From contig CBDDKW010000021.1 in NCBI GenBank assembly GCA_965230425.1, forward strand, positions 1-64,000: a stretch of 64,000 bases of DNA, written 5' to 3'. Under the pieces are notes generated by a model. That model was given only the letters and a program-made list of their open reading frames with translations. It made no database searches and was not told the DNA's origin. Shown here piece after piece: positions 44,819 to 54,739 of this stretch. The stretch is from CBDDKW01 sp965230425. Its GTDB lineage: Bacteria > Pseudomonadota > Gammaproteobacteria > UBA1113. Made by a program: the position numbers and the translations under genes. Position 1 is the first letter of the stretch; every line of letters starts with the position of its first letter.

Positions 44819-47080
44819 ATGCTGAGTAAAGAGCTAGAATTTACCCTAAATCTTGCATTTAAAGATGCACGAGAGAAGCGGCATGAATTTATGACCGTGG
44901 AACATCTATTACTTGCCTTAGTGGATAATGCTTCTGCTGCGAATGTGTTACGTGCGTGTGGCACAGATCTTGATGATTTACGTACTAAGTTAAGTAATTT
45001 TGTTGATGAAACCACACCATTGATCCCAGAAATTGAAGATGATCGTGAAACTCAACCAACACTCGGGTTTCAACGTGTATTACAGCGAGCTGTATTTCAT
45101 GTGCAGTCCGCAGGACGCTCGGAAGTTACCGGTGCAAATGTCTTGGCGGCGATTTTTAGTGAGCAAGAAAGTCAGGCAGTATTTTTCTTAAAAGAAGCCA
45201 ATGTCAATCGCTTAGATATTGTCAGCTATATTTCTCATGGTATTTCCAAAACCCAAGATGGAGAGAATACTGAAGGTGGTTTTGGACAGATTGAAGAAGA
45301 TGAAGGTGGTGGTGAAGGCACTGCAACAGCTTTAGAATCATATGCAACCAATTTAAACTTGAAAGCGATTACCGGTGATATTGACCCGTTAATTGGTCGA
45401 GGCGAAGAAGTACAACGCACAATTCAAATTTTAAGTCGACGCCGCAAAAACAATCCATTATTAGTGGGAGAAGCTGGTGTTGGTAAAACTGCCATTGCTG
45501 AAGGTTTAGCAAAACTTATCGTTGAAGGTGAAGTGCCTGATGTTATCAGCGAATGTACGGTTTATTCGCTAGATTTAGGTGATTTATTGGCTGGAACAAA
45601 ATACCGTGGTGATTTTGAGAAGCGCTTTAAAGCCTTATTACAAGAATTGAAAGAACAGCCAGGTGCGGTATTATTCATCGATGAAATTCATACTATCATC
45701 GGCGCAGGTGCTGCTTCAGGTGGCGTGATGGATGCATCTAATCTCATTAAACCACTGCTTGCTAGTGGTGATTTAAAATGTATTGGTTCGACTACCTATC
45801 AAGAATATCGTGGTATTTTTGAAAAAGATCGTGCTTTGACGCGACGATTCCAGAAAGTTGATATAGTAGAGCCCACTGTAGATGAAACCATTAAAATCCT
45901 GAAAGGCTTGAAAGATCGCTTTGAAGCTCATCATGATATTAAATACTCAGTACCTGCATTGAAGGCTGCGGCTGAATTAGCTGAGCGCTATATCACTGAT
46001 CGCTTCTTACCAGATAAAGCTATTGATATTGTGGATGAAGCGGGAGCGTATCAATCTGTATTACCGAATTCTAAGCGTAAGAAAACCATTGGTGTGGCTG
46101 AAATTGAAGAGATTGTTGCGAAAATAGCCCGTATTCCAACGAAGACGGTATCACGATCCGATAAAGAAGCCCTGAAGAATTTAGTGCGTGACTTAAAAGT
46201 CATGGTCTTTGGCCAAGATCTTGCGATTGAAAGCTTAGGATCAGCTATTAAATTAGCGAGGGCTGGTTTACGTGAGCCTGAAAAACCTGTGGGTTGTTTC
46301 TTGTTTGCTGGTCCAACGGGTGTGGGTAAAACTGAAGTCACACGCCAATTAGCAAAAACCATGGGGGTTGATTTAGTGCGCTTTGACATGTCTGAGTATA
46401 TGGAGAAGCATACCGTATCACGCTTAATTGGTGCGCCTCCAGGCTATGTGGGTTACGACCAAGGTGGCTTGTTAACTGAAGCCATCAGTAAAACACCACA
46501 CTGTGTGTTGTTACTGGATGAGATTGAAAAGGCCCATTCAGATGTATTTAATTTATTATTACAGGTTATGGATCACGGTACTTTAACTGATAATAATGGT
46601 AGGAAAGCCGATTTCCGCCATGTGATTTTGGTGATGACTACAAACGCGGGTATTGCGGCAATGTCACGTCCCTCTATGGGCTTTACATCACAAGATCACA
46701 GTACTGATGGTATGGAAGAAATAAACCGATTATTTGCTCCTGAGTTCCGTAATCGTTTAGATGCAGTGATTCAATTTAAAGCGCTGGATACAGAAACGAT
46801 TGCTAATGTGGTAGATAAATTCCTCATGGAATTAGAAGTCCAGTTAGAACAGAAAGGTGTGAGCTTTGAAGTTACTGATGAAGCGCGCACTTGGTTGGCT
46901 AAAAATGGTTATGATGCGCAAATGGGTGCAAGACCTATGGCACGTTTAATCCAAGAAAAAGTTAAAAAACCGCTTGCGGAAGAATTGCTCTTTGGTCAAT
47001 TATCGGAAGGTGGTGAAGTACACCTTATCGTTGAAAATGACGAGTTGAGTTTTGATATCCAGGAAGCTTTGGCGGATTAG
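44819..47080 (+). CDS. clpA: Clp protease ATP-binding subunit ClpA
   Basis: AAA+ unfoldase of ClpAP. 753 residues with an N-terminal Clp-N domain (about 1-140) and two AAA+ modules. Module 1 has Walker A GEAGVGKTAIAEG and Walker B VLFIDEIHT. Module 2 has GPTGVGKTEVTRQ and VLLLDEIEKAH. The IGL-type ClpP-docking loop is expected between them. It begins 12 bases after clpS with GGAG upstream. Convergent with infA. Confidence 0.97.
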   Translation: MLSKELEFTLNLAFKDAREKRHEFMTVEHLLLALVDNASAANVLRACGTDLDDLRTKLSNFVDETTPLIPEIEDDRETQPTLGFQRVLQRAVFHVQSAGRSEVTGANVLAAIFSEQESQAVFFLKEANVNRLDIVSYISHGISKTQDGENTEGGFGQIEEDEGGGEGTATALESYATNLNLKAITGDIDPLIGRGEEVQRTIQILSRRRKNNPLLVGEAGVGKTAIAEGLAKLIVEGEVPDVISECTVYSLDLGDLLAGTKYRGDFEKRFKALLQELKEQPGAVLFIDEIHTIIGAGAASGGVMDASNLIKPLLASGDLKCIGSTTYQEYRGIFEKDRALTRRFQKVDIVEPTVDETIKILKGLKDRFEAHHDIKYSVPALKAAAELAERYITDRFLPDKAIDIVDEAGAYQSVLPNSKRKKTIGVAEIEEIVAKIARIPTKTVSRSDKEALKNLVRDLKVMVFGQDLAIESLGSAIKLARAGLREPEKPVGCFLFAGPTGVGKTEVTRQLAKTMGVDLVRFDMSEYMEKHTVSRLIGAPPGYVGYDQGGLLTEAISKTPHCVLLLDEIEKAHSDVFNLLLQVMDHGTLTDNNGRKADFRHVILVMTTNAGIAAMSRPSMGFTSQDHSTDGMEEINRLFAPEFRNRLDAVIQFKALDTETIANVVDKFLMELEVQLEQKGVSFEVTDEARTWLAKNGYDAQMGARPMARLIQEKVKKPLAEELLFGQLSEGGEVHLIVENDELSFDIQEALAD

Positions 47081-47095
47081 AGCAGTTATAGTGTT

Positions 47096-47323
47096 CTACT
47101 TACTCTCTTTATTCCTAAATGTGATGCGGCCCTTTGAAAGATCATAAGGTGTCAATTCAACCGTTACTGTGTCACCAGTGAGAATGCGGATATAATTTTT
47201 GCGCATACGCCCAGAGATATGAGCGGTGACAATATGCCCATTTTCTAATTTCACTCTAAACATGGTATTGGGTAGGGTGTCAATGACAACGCCTTCCATT
47301 TCAATATGATCTTCTTTCGCCAT
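47096..47323 (-). CDS. infA: Translation initiation factor IF-1
   Basis: 75 residues, single OB fold that occupies the ribosomal A site during initiation. Family sequence is MAKEDHIEMEGVVIDTLPNT at the N-terminus and RIRILTGDTV-like KNYIRILTGDTVTVELTPYD. It ends 15 bases from the convergent clpA stop; clpA/infA convergence is as in E. coli. Confidence 0.97.
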   Translation of the reverse strand: MAKEDHIEMEGVVIDTLPNTMFRVKLENGHIVTAHISGRMRKNYIRILTGDTVTVELTPYDLSKGRITFRNKESK

Positions 47324-47397
47324 ATGGCAATGTTCCTATGTATTGTGTCTAAATAATGCTTACGCAAGTGATAATGTGAGAATAATGCCTGAAATTT

Positions 47398-47487
47398 AGA
47401 CTGCTGGCAATAGTATTATCATGGCTAGTGATTGCTTGCCTATTAGGGCAATAGAAAAGTCACATATATACTAAATGCCAGCAGTCT
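47398..47487. repeat. Inverted repeat between infA and rne
   Basis: AGACTGCTGGCA (47398-47409) and TGCCAGCAGTCT (47476-47487) are perfect 12-bp arms around 66 bases, which contain a smaller stem (TTGCC-TATTAG-GGCAA). It lies just past the rne stop and upstream of infA. It could end rne mRNA or shape the infA promoter region. Confidence 0.55.
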
Positions 47488-47495
47488 TGATTGGT

Positions 47496-50159
47496 TTATT
47501 CGCTTTTGTTGGTTTCTACTTGCTCCAATACTTCTGTGCTTTCAGCTAAACCAGGTTTACGTTCACGTGGTTTTTCAGCCACAGTGTGGACCTTAGCAAC
47601 GATCTTTGTATCTATTGAGTTGCGGATCACCTCGGCATTACTGGTCTCAACTTGAGCTAAATTTGCATCGGATTGACCAATTTCATAATCAAGATATTGT
47701 GCCACTTGACTCGTTTTTGCTGAGCGTGTGGTTGTCGCGGCTGATTGTTCTGTCACTGGTTGGACTTGAGTATTGTCCTGTGTAGCAGCTACAGCAGGTC
47801 TAGCTCGAGTTGCTGGAGCTTGGGCAGCCGATTCATGCTGTACAGATGCATGTGCTGGTTCATTAGCAGCCGAGTTTGTTTCTGCATGAGTTTGCTCCAT
47901 TGCCACTTGTTCATACTCATTTTGTGATGAACGTTGGCCACGGTTATTAGAGCGTCTATTGCGATTATCGCGTTTGTTGTGAGAACGATTTCCTTGATTG
48001 TCGCGTCGACTTCTAGTGTCACGATTGTCGCGATTCTCATTGGTGCTGTGATTATCGCCACTCTCCTGACTGTCGCGGTTATCCTGGTTGTCATTACGGT
48101 TGTTGCGATTACCTCGGTTATCGTTGCGTCGTCCTGAGCGGTTGCCACGATTATCTCGACGCTGACGTTCCGTCTGATCCTTGGCTTGAGAAGCTGACTG
48201 AGTGTCTTTTTCCATGGTGTCATCCATAGGGGCTGGTTGACGATTAGTCATTAATTCTTCATCTGCGCTGGCTTTGTTATTACGACGGCCGCGTGAATAA
48301 TGATGGCCTTTTTTCTTAGTGTGCTCCTGCTCTTGGCGTTGTTTTGATTGTTGTTTATTACGGCCACGACCTTTTTGTTGGCCTTGGCGGTTACGGTTAT
48401 GATGACGGCGTTGATTTTTAGAACGAGAGGTTTCCTCTTGTTGTTGGGCTTCACTATCGGTATCTTCTTCAGATACTGGCGCGGTGAATAATGCCTGCCA
48501 GAGTCGTTTGACGACACTGCTATTTTTCTCATGGGTAGGCTTTTCAGGGGGCTCAACATACTTGATAGCGGGTTCATCATATTTGCTGGTAAGTGCTTGG
48601 CTTAATACAGGCTCTACTTCAGGTTGTGAGCGTAATTTATAGCTTGTACTACCTTGGCCACTTTGACCTTCTTGGCCCGCTTTTACTTTGGTAATTTTAT
48701 AGTGTGGTGTTTCCAAATGGTGATTTGGAATGATACGGATTATGGCGTTATGGTGGCGCTCAATATCATTGATAGTGTGACGCTTTTCATTGAGGATAAA
48801 TGTCGCAACATCAATAGGTAATTGGGCTTGTACTTCAATGACATCTTTTTGCATGGCATCTTCTCGAATGATGCGCAGCAAGAATAATGATAAGGATTCT
48901 GTTGAGCGTATGCTGCCTTGACCACTACAACGTGGGCAAGTAGCTTGCGTGGCATCCATTAATGATGGACGTAAGCGTTGCCGAGAAATTTCCAGCAGAC
49001 CAAACTTTGAAATACGGCTGAATTGGACCCGGGCTTTATCGTGCTGAACATTGCGATAAAAGGTATTGACGATTTCATTTTGGTTGTCATTGGATAGCAT
49101 ATCGATGAAATCTACAACGATTAATCCACCAATGTCTCTGAGCCTTAATTGGCGAGCGATTTCAATAGCTGCTTCGCGATTGGTATTTAATGCAGTTGCC
49201 TCAATATCGCCACCTTTCGTATCTTGAGCTGAGTTTACGTCTACGGTCACCATAGCTTCAGTTGCTTCGATGACTAGGGAGCCACCAGAGGGCAAGCGCA
49301 CTTCTGATTGATATGCGGTTTCTATTTGATTTTCTAACTGGTAACGGGTAAACAAGGGTACAGCTGGATCTTTATATAAAATTAATGAATCTTTGAATTC
49401 AGGGCGTACCGTATTAATGTGTTGTTTGGCTTTTTCATAAACCTCTGCATTGTCAATAATAATTTCGTCGATGTCTTTGCGTAAATAATCGCGAAAAGCG
49501 CGGGTGACAATGTCGCTTTCTTGGAGGATGAGAAAAGGTGCGGGTTGCGCAGCATAGGCTTCTTGAATGGCTTGCCAATGGCGCATGAGTACGTCTAAAT
49601 CCCATTGTAATTCTTCTTTGGATTTGCCTACGCCTGCGGTTCTGACAATCAAGCCTTTGTCATCCATGTTAGTTACAGAGTCGAGAAACTCACGTAATTG
49701 CTCTCTGTCTTCACCTTCAATGCGACGTGAGATACCACCGGCTTTGGGATTATTAGGTAAGAGGACGAGATAGCTACCAGCAAGGGTGATAAACGTTGTG
49801 AGTGCGGCACCTTTATTGCCGCGTTCTTCTTTTTCTACTTGGATCATAATTTCCTGATTTTCAGACACGACGTCTTGAATACTGGGGCGTTCATGTTCCG
49901 AGTAGGGTTGATTAAAGTATTCTTGGGAAATTTCTTTTAAGGGTAAGAATCCATGCCGTTCTTGGCCAAAGTCTACAAAGCAGGCTTGTAAGCTAGGCAC
50001 AACGCGAGTAATTTTGCCTTTGTAGATGTTACTGCGTTTTTGCGCGCCGGTTTTTTCGATGAAGACGTTATCAATGTCTCGGCCGACGGTGAGGGCAACC
50101 CGCATTTCTTCTTTTTGGGTTGCGTTAATAAGCATTCGATTTATTTGTTTATTTTCCAT
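47496..50159 (-). CDS. rne: Ribonuclease E
   Basis: Central endoribonuclease for mRNA decay and rRNA/tRNA maturation, and scaffold of the degradosome. 887 residues. The N-terminal catalytic half has the S1 domain (about 38-120), a 5' sensor, a DNase I-like region with metal-binding Asp in VTVDVNSAQ and LIVVDFIDM, and the zinc-link CPRCSGQG (about 405). The C-terminal half (about 530-887) is disordered. It includes a long Arg/Asn/Asp-rich stretch (RRDNRGNR-type repeats, about 660-745), likely an RNA-binding region. It is shorter than E. coli RNase E (1061). Upstream lies a long leader shared with divergent rluC. Confidence 0.96.
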   Translation of the reverse strand: MENKQINRMLINATQKEEMRVALTVGRDIDNVFIEKTGAQKRSNIYKGKITRVVPSLQACFVDFGQERHGFLPLKEISQEYFNQPYSEHERPSIQDVVSENQEIMIQVEKEERGNKGAALTTFITLAGSYLVLLPNNPKAGGISRRIEGEDREQLREFLDSVTNMDDKGLIVRTAGVGKSKEELQWDLDVLMRHWQAIQEAYAAQPAPFLILQESDIVTRAFRDYLRKDIDEIIIDNAEVYEKAKQHINTVRPEFKDSLILYKDPAVPLFTRYQLENQIETAYQSEVRLPSGGSLVIEATEAMVTVDVNSAQDTKGGDIEATALNTNREAAIEIARQLRLRDIGGLIVVDFIDMLSNDNQNEIVNTFYRNVQHDKARVQFSRISKFGLLEISRQRLRPSLMDATQATCPRCSGQGSIRSTESLSLFLLRIIREDAMQKDVIEVQAQLPIDVATFILNEKRHTINDIERHHNAIIRIIPNHHLETPHYKITKVKAGQEGQSGQGSTSYKLRSQPEVEPVLSQALTSKYDEPAIKYVEPPEKPTHEKNSSVVKRLWQALFTAPVSEEDTDSEAQQQEETSRSKNQRRHHNRNRQGQQKGRGRNKQQSKQRQEQEHTKKKGHHYSRGRRNNKASADEELMTNRQPAPMDDTMEKDTQSASQAKDQTERQRRDNRGNRSGRRNDNRGNRNNRNDNQDNRDSQESGDNHSTNENRDNRDTRSRRDNQGNRSHNKRDNRNRRSNNRGQRSSQNEYEQVAMEQTHAETNSAANEPAHASVQHESAAQAPATRARPAVAATQDNTQVQPVTEQSAATTTRSAKTSQVAQYLDYEIGQSDANLAQVETSNAEVIRNSIDTKIVAKVHTVAEKPRERKPGLAESTEVLEQVETNKSE

Positions 50160-50719
50160 TTCTGCTACCTTTCATGCAAAACTAGCGTTATGCAGCGTGG
50201 TAAGACAGAGCCATGGCGAAGCCAATTACAATTTTATATACACAAAATAGCATGGCAGGATTTACATTTTACCTACCAGCAAATATACCTATGGTGTTTC
50301 ATCTTCTAGGTATATGCAGCCTTGACTGCGTAAACTTGTTGTAACTTTTTCATTTATACATAACTGGGTCAATATGAAATAGTTGGTTATTTATGTAACC
50401 AATGGTGGAAGGCTTTGTATGTTGTCCTTTCCGTTGACTCGTCAGTTAGTTGATTGGCATCAATAATATCCAATCTATTTGGCTCATCTTAGCAAGCACT
50501 TGTCACGCTAATATGCGTTGTATTAATCTGAACTAGGTATCACCAGCGACTTGCTTGAGTGATGTGCTCCTTTTGATGTTCAGCGAACTTGCTACTTAGG
50601 GGTATGACTAAATGTATTATCACTGTACAATGCCCTGACTAGCAATCACCGCGAATTCTAGCAGTGTTTGCTTTAAAACTCAATAACATGCTGTGGATTT
50701 TTGGGATAAGGGGATAGTG
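50160..50719. other. Divergent rne/rluC intergenic region
   Basis: About 560 bases with no supported gene. It must contain both promoters. E. coli rne has a long 5' leader used in autoregulation, and the size here allows the same (inference). Visible structure: TTGGTTA / TAACCAA stem at 50383-50402. Confidence 0.5.
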
Positions 50720-51661
50720 GTGCAGGTACGCCAAGATGTACAATTTTTGACAATTAATGCCGATGAAGCAGGTCAAAGATTAGATAATTATTTGTTTAGA
50801 CAGCTTAAATCTTTACCCAAAAGCCATGTGTATCGCTTACTACGCAAAGGTGAGGTACGGGTCAATAAGAAGCGAGTTAAGCCAGATTACCGTATACAGG
50901 TAGATGATATTGTACGCCTGCCACCGCTGTTTATTGCTCCCGTGGCAGCAAAAGATAAGCCAAGCCCACGCTTATTAGCACTGTTGGCTGAGAGTATTCT
51001 CTATGAGGATAAACGCTTAATGGTTGTGAATAAGCCAGCAGGCTTACCTTCACATGGTGGAACGGGCGTTCATTGTGGGCTAATTGAAGCCTTGCGTGAG
51101 TTAGCTGAGCCTCACGTGCAATTAGAGCTTGTGCACCGCCTTGATAAGGGGACCTCAGGGTGCCTGCTAATCGCAAAAAAACGTAGTGTTTTACGTGAAT
51201 TGCATGAACAAATTCGCCAAAGCCAAGTAAAAAAGCAGTATTTGGCCTTAGTCCATGGTTGTTGGCCTGTCTCGGTGACGCAAGTCAGTGCCCCGTTGAA
51301 GAAAAATACGCTGAAATCGGGTGAGCGTATTGTGACTGTAGATGCTGAAGGTAAATCTGCTTTGACCCATACCCATGTGGATACCCAATATGCACAGGCT
51401 AGTTTGCTGAAAATCAGGCTGGAAACAGGTCGTACTCACCAGATTCGTGTGCATACAGCTCATCAAGGCCATCCTATTGTGGGGGATGATAAATATGGCG
51501 ACGTGACATTGGATAAAGCATTGCAAGTACCCCATAAACGCTTATGTTTACATGCACATTCTTTAGGGTTCATGTTACCAGGCAGCACTGAGCATATGAG
51601 GATTGAAGCCCCCATTCCTGAGGATTTTGCTAGCATATTAGCGCATTTAGATACAGCTTAA
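50720..51661 (+). CDS. rluC: 23S rRNA pseudouridine synthase RluC
   Basis: Makes pseudouridines at 955, 2504 and 2580 of 23S rRNA in E. coli. An S4 domain (about 15-75, VYRLLRKGEVRVNKKR) is followed by the RluA-type catalytic domain with LVHRLDKGTSGCLLIAK (catalytic Asp) and the late motif GRTHQIRVH. About 313 residues. I choose GTG 50720 with AAGGGG six bases upstream; GTG 50693 and 50717 are alternatives. Divergent from rne as in E. coli. Confidence 0.95.
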   Translation: MQVRQDVQFLTINADEAGQRLDNYLFRQLKSLPKSHVYRLLRKGEVRVNKKRVKPDYRIQVDDIVRLPPLFIAPVAAKDKPSPRLLALLAESILYEDKRLMVVNKPAGLPSHGGTGVHCGLIEALRELAEPHVQLELVHRLDKGTSGCLLIAKKRSVLRELHEQIRQSQVKKQYLALVHGCWPVSVTQVSAPLKKNTLKSGERIVTVDAEGKSALTHTHVDTQYAQASLLKIRLETGRTHQIRVHTAHQGHPIVGDDKYGDVTLDKALQVPHKRLCLHAHSLGFMLPGSTEHMRIEAPIPEDFASILAHLDTA

Positions 51662-51694
51662 AGAGAAATATAAGACGCTATGGGTATAGATATC

Positions 51695-52285
51695 CTAAAT
51701 GACTCTTACGCCTTCGTTTTCTAACATGCGCGTGAGTTGGATTAAGGGTAAACCTTCTACTGAGCTGGGATCACTGCTTTCGTAGGCTTCAACCAGGGCT
51801 ATACCCAGGCTTTCGCTTTTAAAGCTACCCGCACATTTCAGCGGATTGTCTTTTTTGAGGTAGTTATCAATCATTTCATCTGTTAATTGGCGAAATTTGA
51901 TATGAAAGTCAATGGCGGTTGACTGCATGTTACCCGTGACGGAGTTATACACACACAGACCTGAGGTGAATGTGCAGCGCTGACCGCTCGCTTGGCGCAA
52001 TTGGGCCTGGGCATTGGCAAAGGTGTGTGGCTTGCCAAACATGCGACGGTTATCTCCCATGGTCACCACAGTATCTGCGCCAATCAGCAAATGCTCTGTG
52101 AAGCGGTCTTTGAACACGGTAGCTTTAGCGATAGCCAAACGTTCGGATAGGGCTTGAGCGGTTTCATTTGCTTGTGCTGACTCATCTACATCCGGAGTGA
52201 CGGTGTCGTAGGGGATTTGTAATTTATTCAATAGGTTAACTCGGGATTTTGAGCTTGAGCAGAGGATTATCTGTAGTGTATTCAT
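51695..52285 (-). CDS. maf: Maf/YceF-type nucleoside triphosphate pyrophosphatase
   Basis: 196-residue Maf-fold house-cleaning pyrophosphatase. Motifs: SSKSRVNLLNKLQIPY near the N-terminus, LIGADTVV in the middle and the DPSSVEGLPL-type C-terminal segment. Next to rluC and rpmF it corresponds to E. coli yceF, whose product hydrolyses 7-methyl-GTP. In E. coli yceD lies between yceF and rpmF; here only 255 bases are present and no yceD is found. Confidence 0.93.
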   Translation of the reverse strand: MNTLQIILCSSSKSRVNLLNKLQIPYDTVTPDVDESAQANETAQALSERLAIAKATVFKDRFTEHLLIGADTVVTMGDNRRMFGKPHTFANAQAQLRQASGQRCTFTSGLCVYNSVTGNMQSTAIDFHIKFRQLTDEMIDNYLKKDNPLKCAGSFKSESLGIALVEAYESSDPSSVEGLPLIQLTRMLENEGVRVI

Positions 52286-52540
52286 GATGGTAAAATCTTC
52301 CCTAGCAGTAAAGTAGCTGGATTATAGCAAACAGTGTCGATACGCCAAAGTGCTGATGTGTATTAGCTGATAGGTGAAGATGGCATTGTAGCAACTGAGT
52401 AGGCACTGCTTGGGTTTGGGGCCGGCCATGGCGGAAATCGCCTTAGAAAAGAAATGTTTTGACACTGGTACCCTAGAAACGATAAAATTTCGCCCCTTAA
52501 CTAAGGGGACTTAGGTACCTCTATACAGTAGGAGGCCAAA

Positions 52541-52732
52541 ATGGCAGTACAAAAAAATCGTAAAACACGCTCTAAGCGCGGCCATCGCCGCTCTCATGAC
52601 GCATTATCCACACCTACATTGTCTACAGATCCAACAACGGGCGTGACCCATCGCCGTCACCATGTGGCTGCTGATGGCTATTATCGTGGTAAACAAGTCG
52701 TAAAAGTTGATGACCTCGATATAGAAGGCTAA
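52541..52732 (+). CDS. rpmF: 50S ribosomal protein L32
   Basis: 63 residues. Starts MAVQKNRKTRSKRGHRRSHD and has HHVAADGYYRGKQV near the end; it is the zinc-free form without the CxxC knuckle. A strong AGGAGG ribosome-binding site precedes the ATG. First gene of the fatty acid/phospholipid synthesis operon. Confidence 0.96.
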   Translation: MAVQKNRKTRSKRGHRRSHDALSTPTLSTDPTTGVTHRRHHVAADGYYRGKQVVKVDDLDIEG

Positions 52733-52736
52733 TAAA

Positions 52737-53771
52737 TTGACAAATTATTGCATTTCTTTGGATGCCATGGGAGGGGATGTTGGTCCCAAAGTGGTCATTC
52801 CATCCGCGTTGAATGCCCTTAAAAAATATGAGCAATTAAGCCTTATCTTGGTAGGTGACCAAGAGGTTATCCGCCAAGAGCTAAAGGCTAATAAAGCAGA
52901 AGAGTCGGATCGTCTCGTAATACACCATTGTTCACAAAAAGTTGAAATGGATGAATTGCCATCGAAGGCACTGCGTTATAAAAAAGACTCATCTATGCGC
53001 GTTGCAATTAACCTAGTCAAGCAAGGTCAAGCTCAGGCTTGTGTGAGTGCAGGTAATACCGGCGCGCTCATGGCAACGGCACGTTATGTTTTAAAAACGC
53101 TGCCCGGGATTGATCGTCCCGCCATTATTGCCATATTACCGACTATCAAAAAGAATGCCTGTGTGCGTATGCTAGATTTAGGTGCAAATGTAGATTCTAA
53201 GGCTGAGCACTTGCTACAGTTTGCAATTATGGGATCCATCGTCACTGAGAAAATTGGTGGTGTGGCGTCGCCACGAATAGGTTTATTAAATATTGGTGAA
53301 GAGCAAATTAAAGGCAATGAGTTAGTCAAAAAAACCGCAGCATTATTCCAAGAAAATCCTTTTGTAAACTTTACTGGCTATGTTGAAGGCACTGATATTT
53401 ATCAAGGTGATGTGGACGTTATTGTCTGTGATGGCTTTGATGGTAATGTGGCATTAAAATCCAGCGAAGGGGCCGCCAATTTAATCGCATTCTATATGAA
53501 AGAAGCTTTTAATCGTAATCTACTAACCCGTGGGGTTGGCTTGCTCGCGATACCTGTTTTACGCGAAATCAGTAAACGTATTAATCCTGAGCGTTATAAT
53601 GGTGCGAGTATGGTAGGTTTAAATGGCATTGTGGTAAAGAGTCATGGTAGCGCTAATACCGAAGGGTTTACCAACGCTATCTATGAAGCTATGCTCCAGG
53701 TTAAACAGAATATACCGCAACAAATTCGAGATAAATTAGCTCAGCAACTAACAATGAGTACACAGGAATGA
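52737..53771 (+). CDS. plsX: Phosphate acyltransferase PlsX
   Basis: Converts acyl-ACP to acyl-phosphate for phospholipid synthesis. 344 residues. Signatures are SLDAMGGDVGPK at the N-terminus, SAGNTGALMA near 105 and VCDGFDGNVALK near 230. The start is TTG at 52737; the resulting N-terminus aligns with homologues and no ATG fits. It overlaps fabH by 4 bases (ATGA). Confidence 0.95.
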   Translation: MTNYCISLDAMGGDVGPKVVIPSALNALKKYEQLSLILVGDQEVIRQELKANKAEESDRLVIHHCSQKVEMDELPSKALRYKKDSSMRVAINLVKQGQAQACVSAGNTGALMATARYVLKTLPGIDRPAIIAILPTIKKNACVRMLDLGANVDSKAEHLLQFAIMGSIVTEKIGGVASPRIGLLNIGEEQIKGNELVKKTAALFQENPFVNFTGYVEGTDIYQGDVDVIVCDGFDGNVALKSSEGAANLIAFYMKEAFNRNLLTRGVGLLAIPVLREISKRINPERYNGASMVGLNGIVVKSHGSANTEGFTNAIYEAMLQVKQNIPQQIRDKLAQQLTMSTQE

Positions 53772-54727
53772 GATATTCTAAAATTGCAGGGACAGGTAGC
53801 TTTTTGCCTGAGAAAATTTTAACTAATGCCGACTTGGCGAAAATGGTCGATACCACCCATGAGTGGATTGTCGAGCGCACGGGTATTCATCAGCGTCATG
53901 TGGTCACTGAAAATGATAGTACGGCGAGTATGGCAACTGCTGCAGCGAAGCATGCCTTAGAAATGGCGAATTTAACCGCCAGTGAAATGGATATGATTAT
54001 TGTTGCCACTACGACACCTGATATGATTATTCCTAATGTCGCCTGTATGGTACAAGAGGCTCTCGATGTGCCTGGGATACCTGCCTTTGATATATCCGCA
54101 GCCTGTAGTGGTTTTATTTATGGTTTAAGCATGGCCGATAGCTTTATTCGCTCAGGTATGGCGTCTAATATCTTATTGATCGGCAGTGAGACAATGACAA
54201 ATATTGTTGATTGGAATGATCGTTCCACTTGCATACTATTTGGTGATGGTGCTGGTGCTGCCATATTACAAGCCAGTGAGGTACCTGGTGTTTTATCCAC
54301 ACACTTACATGCAGATGGCCGTGAGGGTGACAAGCTCTGGGTTGAAGGCAATCTACCAGGACAACAACATACGGACAAATCTTACGTACATATGTCAGGT
54401 CGAGAAGTGTTTAAATTTGCAGTACATAGCTTAGGGCAAATTGTTGATGAAACCTTAGCAGCAAATAATTTAGATAAATCTGCGATTGACTGGCTGATAC
54501 CGCATCAAGCTAATTACCGTATTATTAGCGCAACTGCAAAAAAATTAAATTTAGCCATGGATAGAGTTGTGCTTACAGTGAATAAGCATGGTAATACCTC
54601 AGCAGCATCTGTGCCTTTAGCTTTGGATGGTGCCATTCGAGAAGGTAAAATTAAATCAGGTGATATACTCTTGCTGGAAGCCATCGGTGGTGGATTTAGC
54701 TGGGGTTCAGCATTAATCAAATATTAG
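53768..54727 (+). CDS. fabH: 3-oxoacyl-ACP synthase III
   Basis: Condenses acetyl-CoA with malonyl-ACP to start fatty acid synthesis. 319 residues. The catalytic triad is visible: Cys in DISAACSGFIYGL (about 112), His in DWLIPHQANYRI and Asn in VNKHGNTSAAS. Coupled to plsX. The C-terminus GGGFSWGSALIKY is standard. Confidence 0.97.
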   Translation: MRYSKIAGTGSFLPEKILTNADLAKMVDTTHEWIVERTGIHQRHVVTENDSTASMATAAAKHALEMANLTASEMDMIIVATTTPDMIIPNVACMVQEALDVPGIPAFDISAACSGFIYGLSMADSFIRSGMASNILLIGSETMTNIVDWNDRSTCILFGDGAGAAILQASEVPGVLSTHLHADGREGDKLWVEGNLPGQQHTDKSYVHMSGREVFKFAVHSLGQIVDETLAANNLDKSAIDWLIPHQANYRIISATAKKLNLAMDRVVLTVNKHGNTSAASVPLALDGAIREGKIKSGDILLLEAIGGGFSWGSALIKY

Positions 54728-54739
54728 GTAGTGAAGTTA

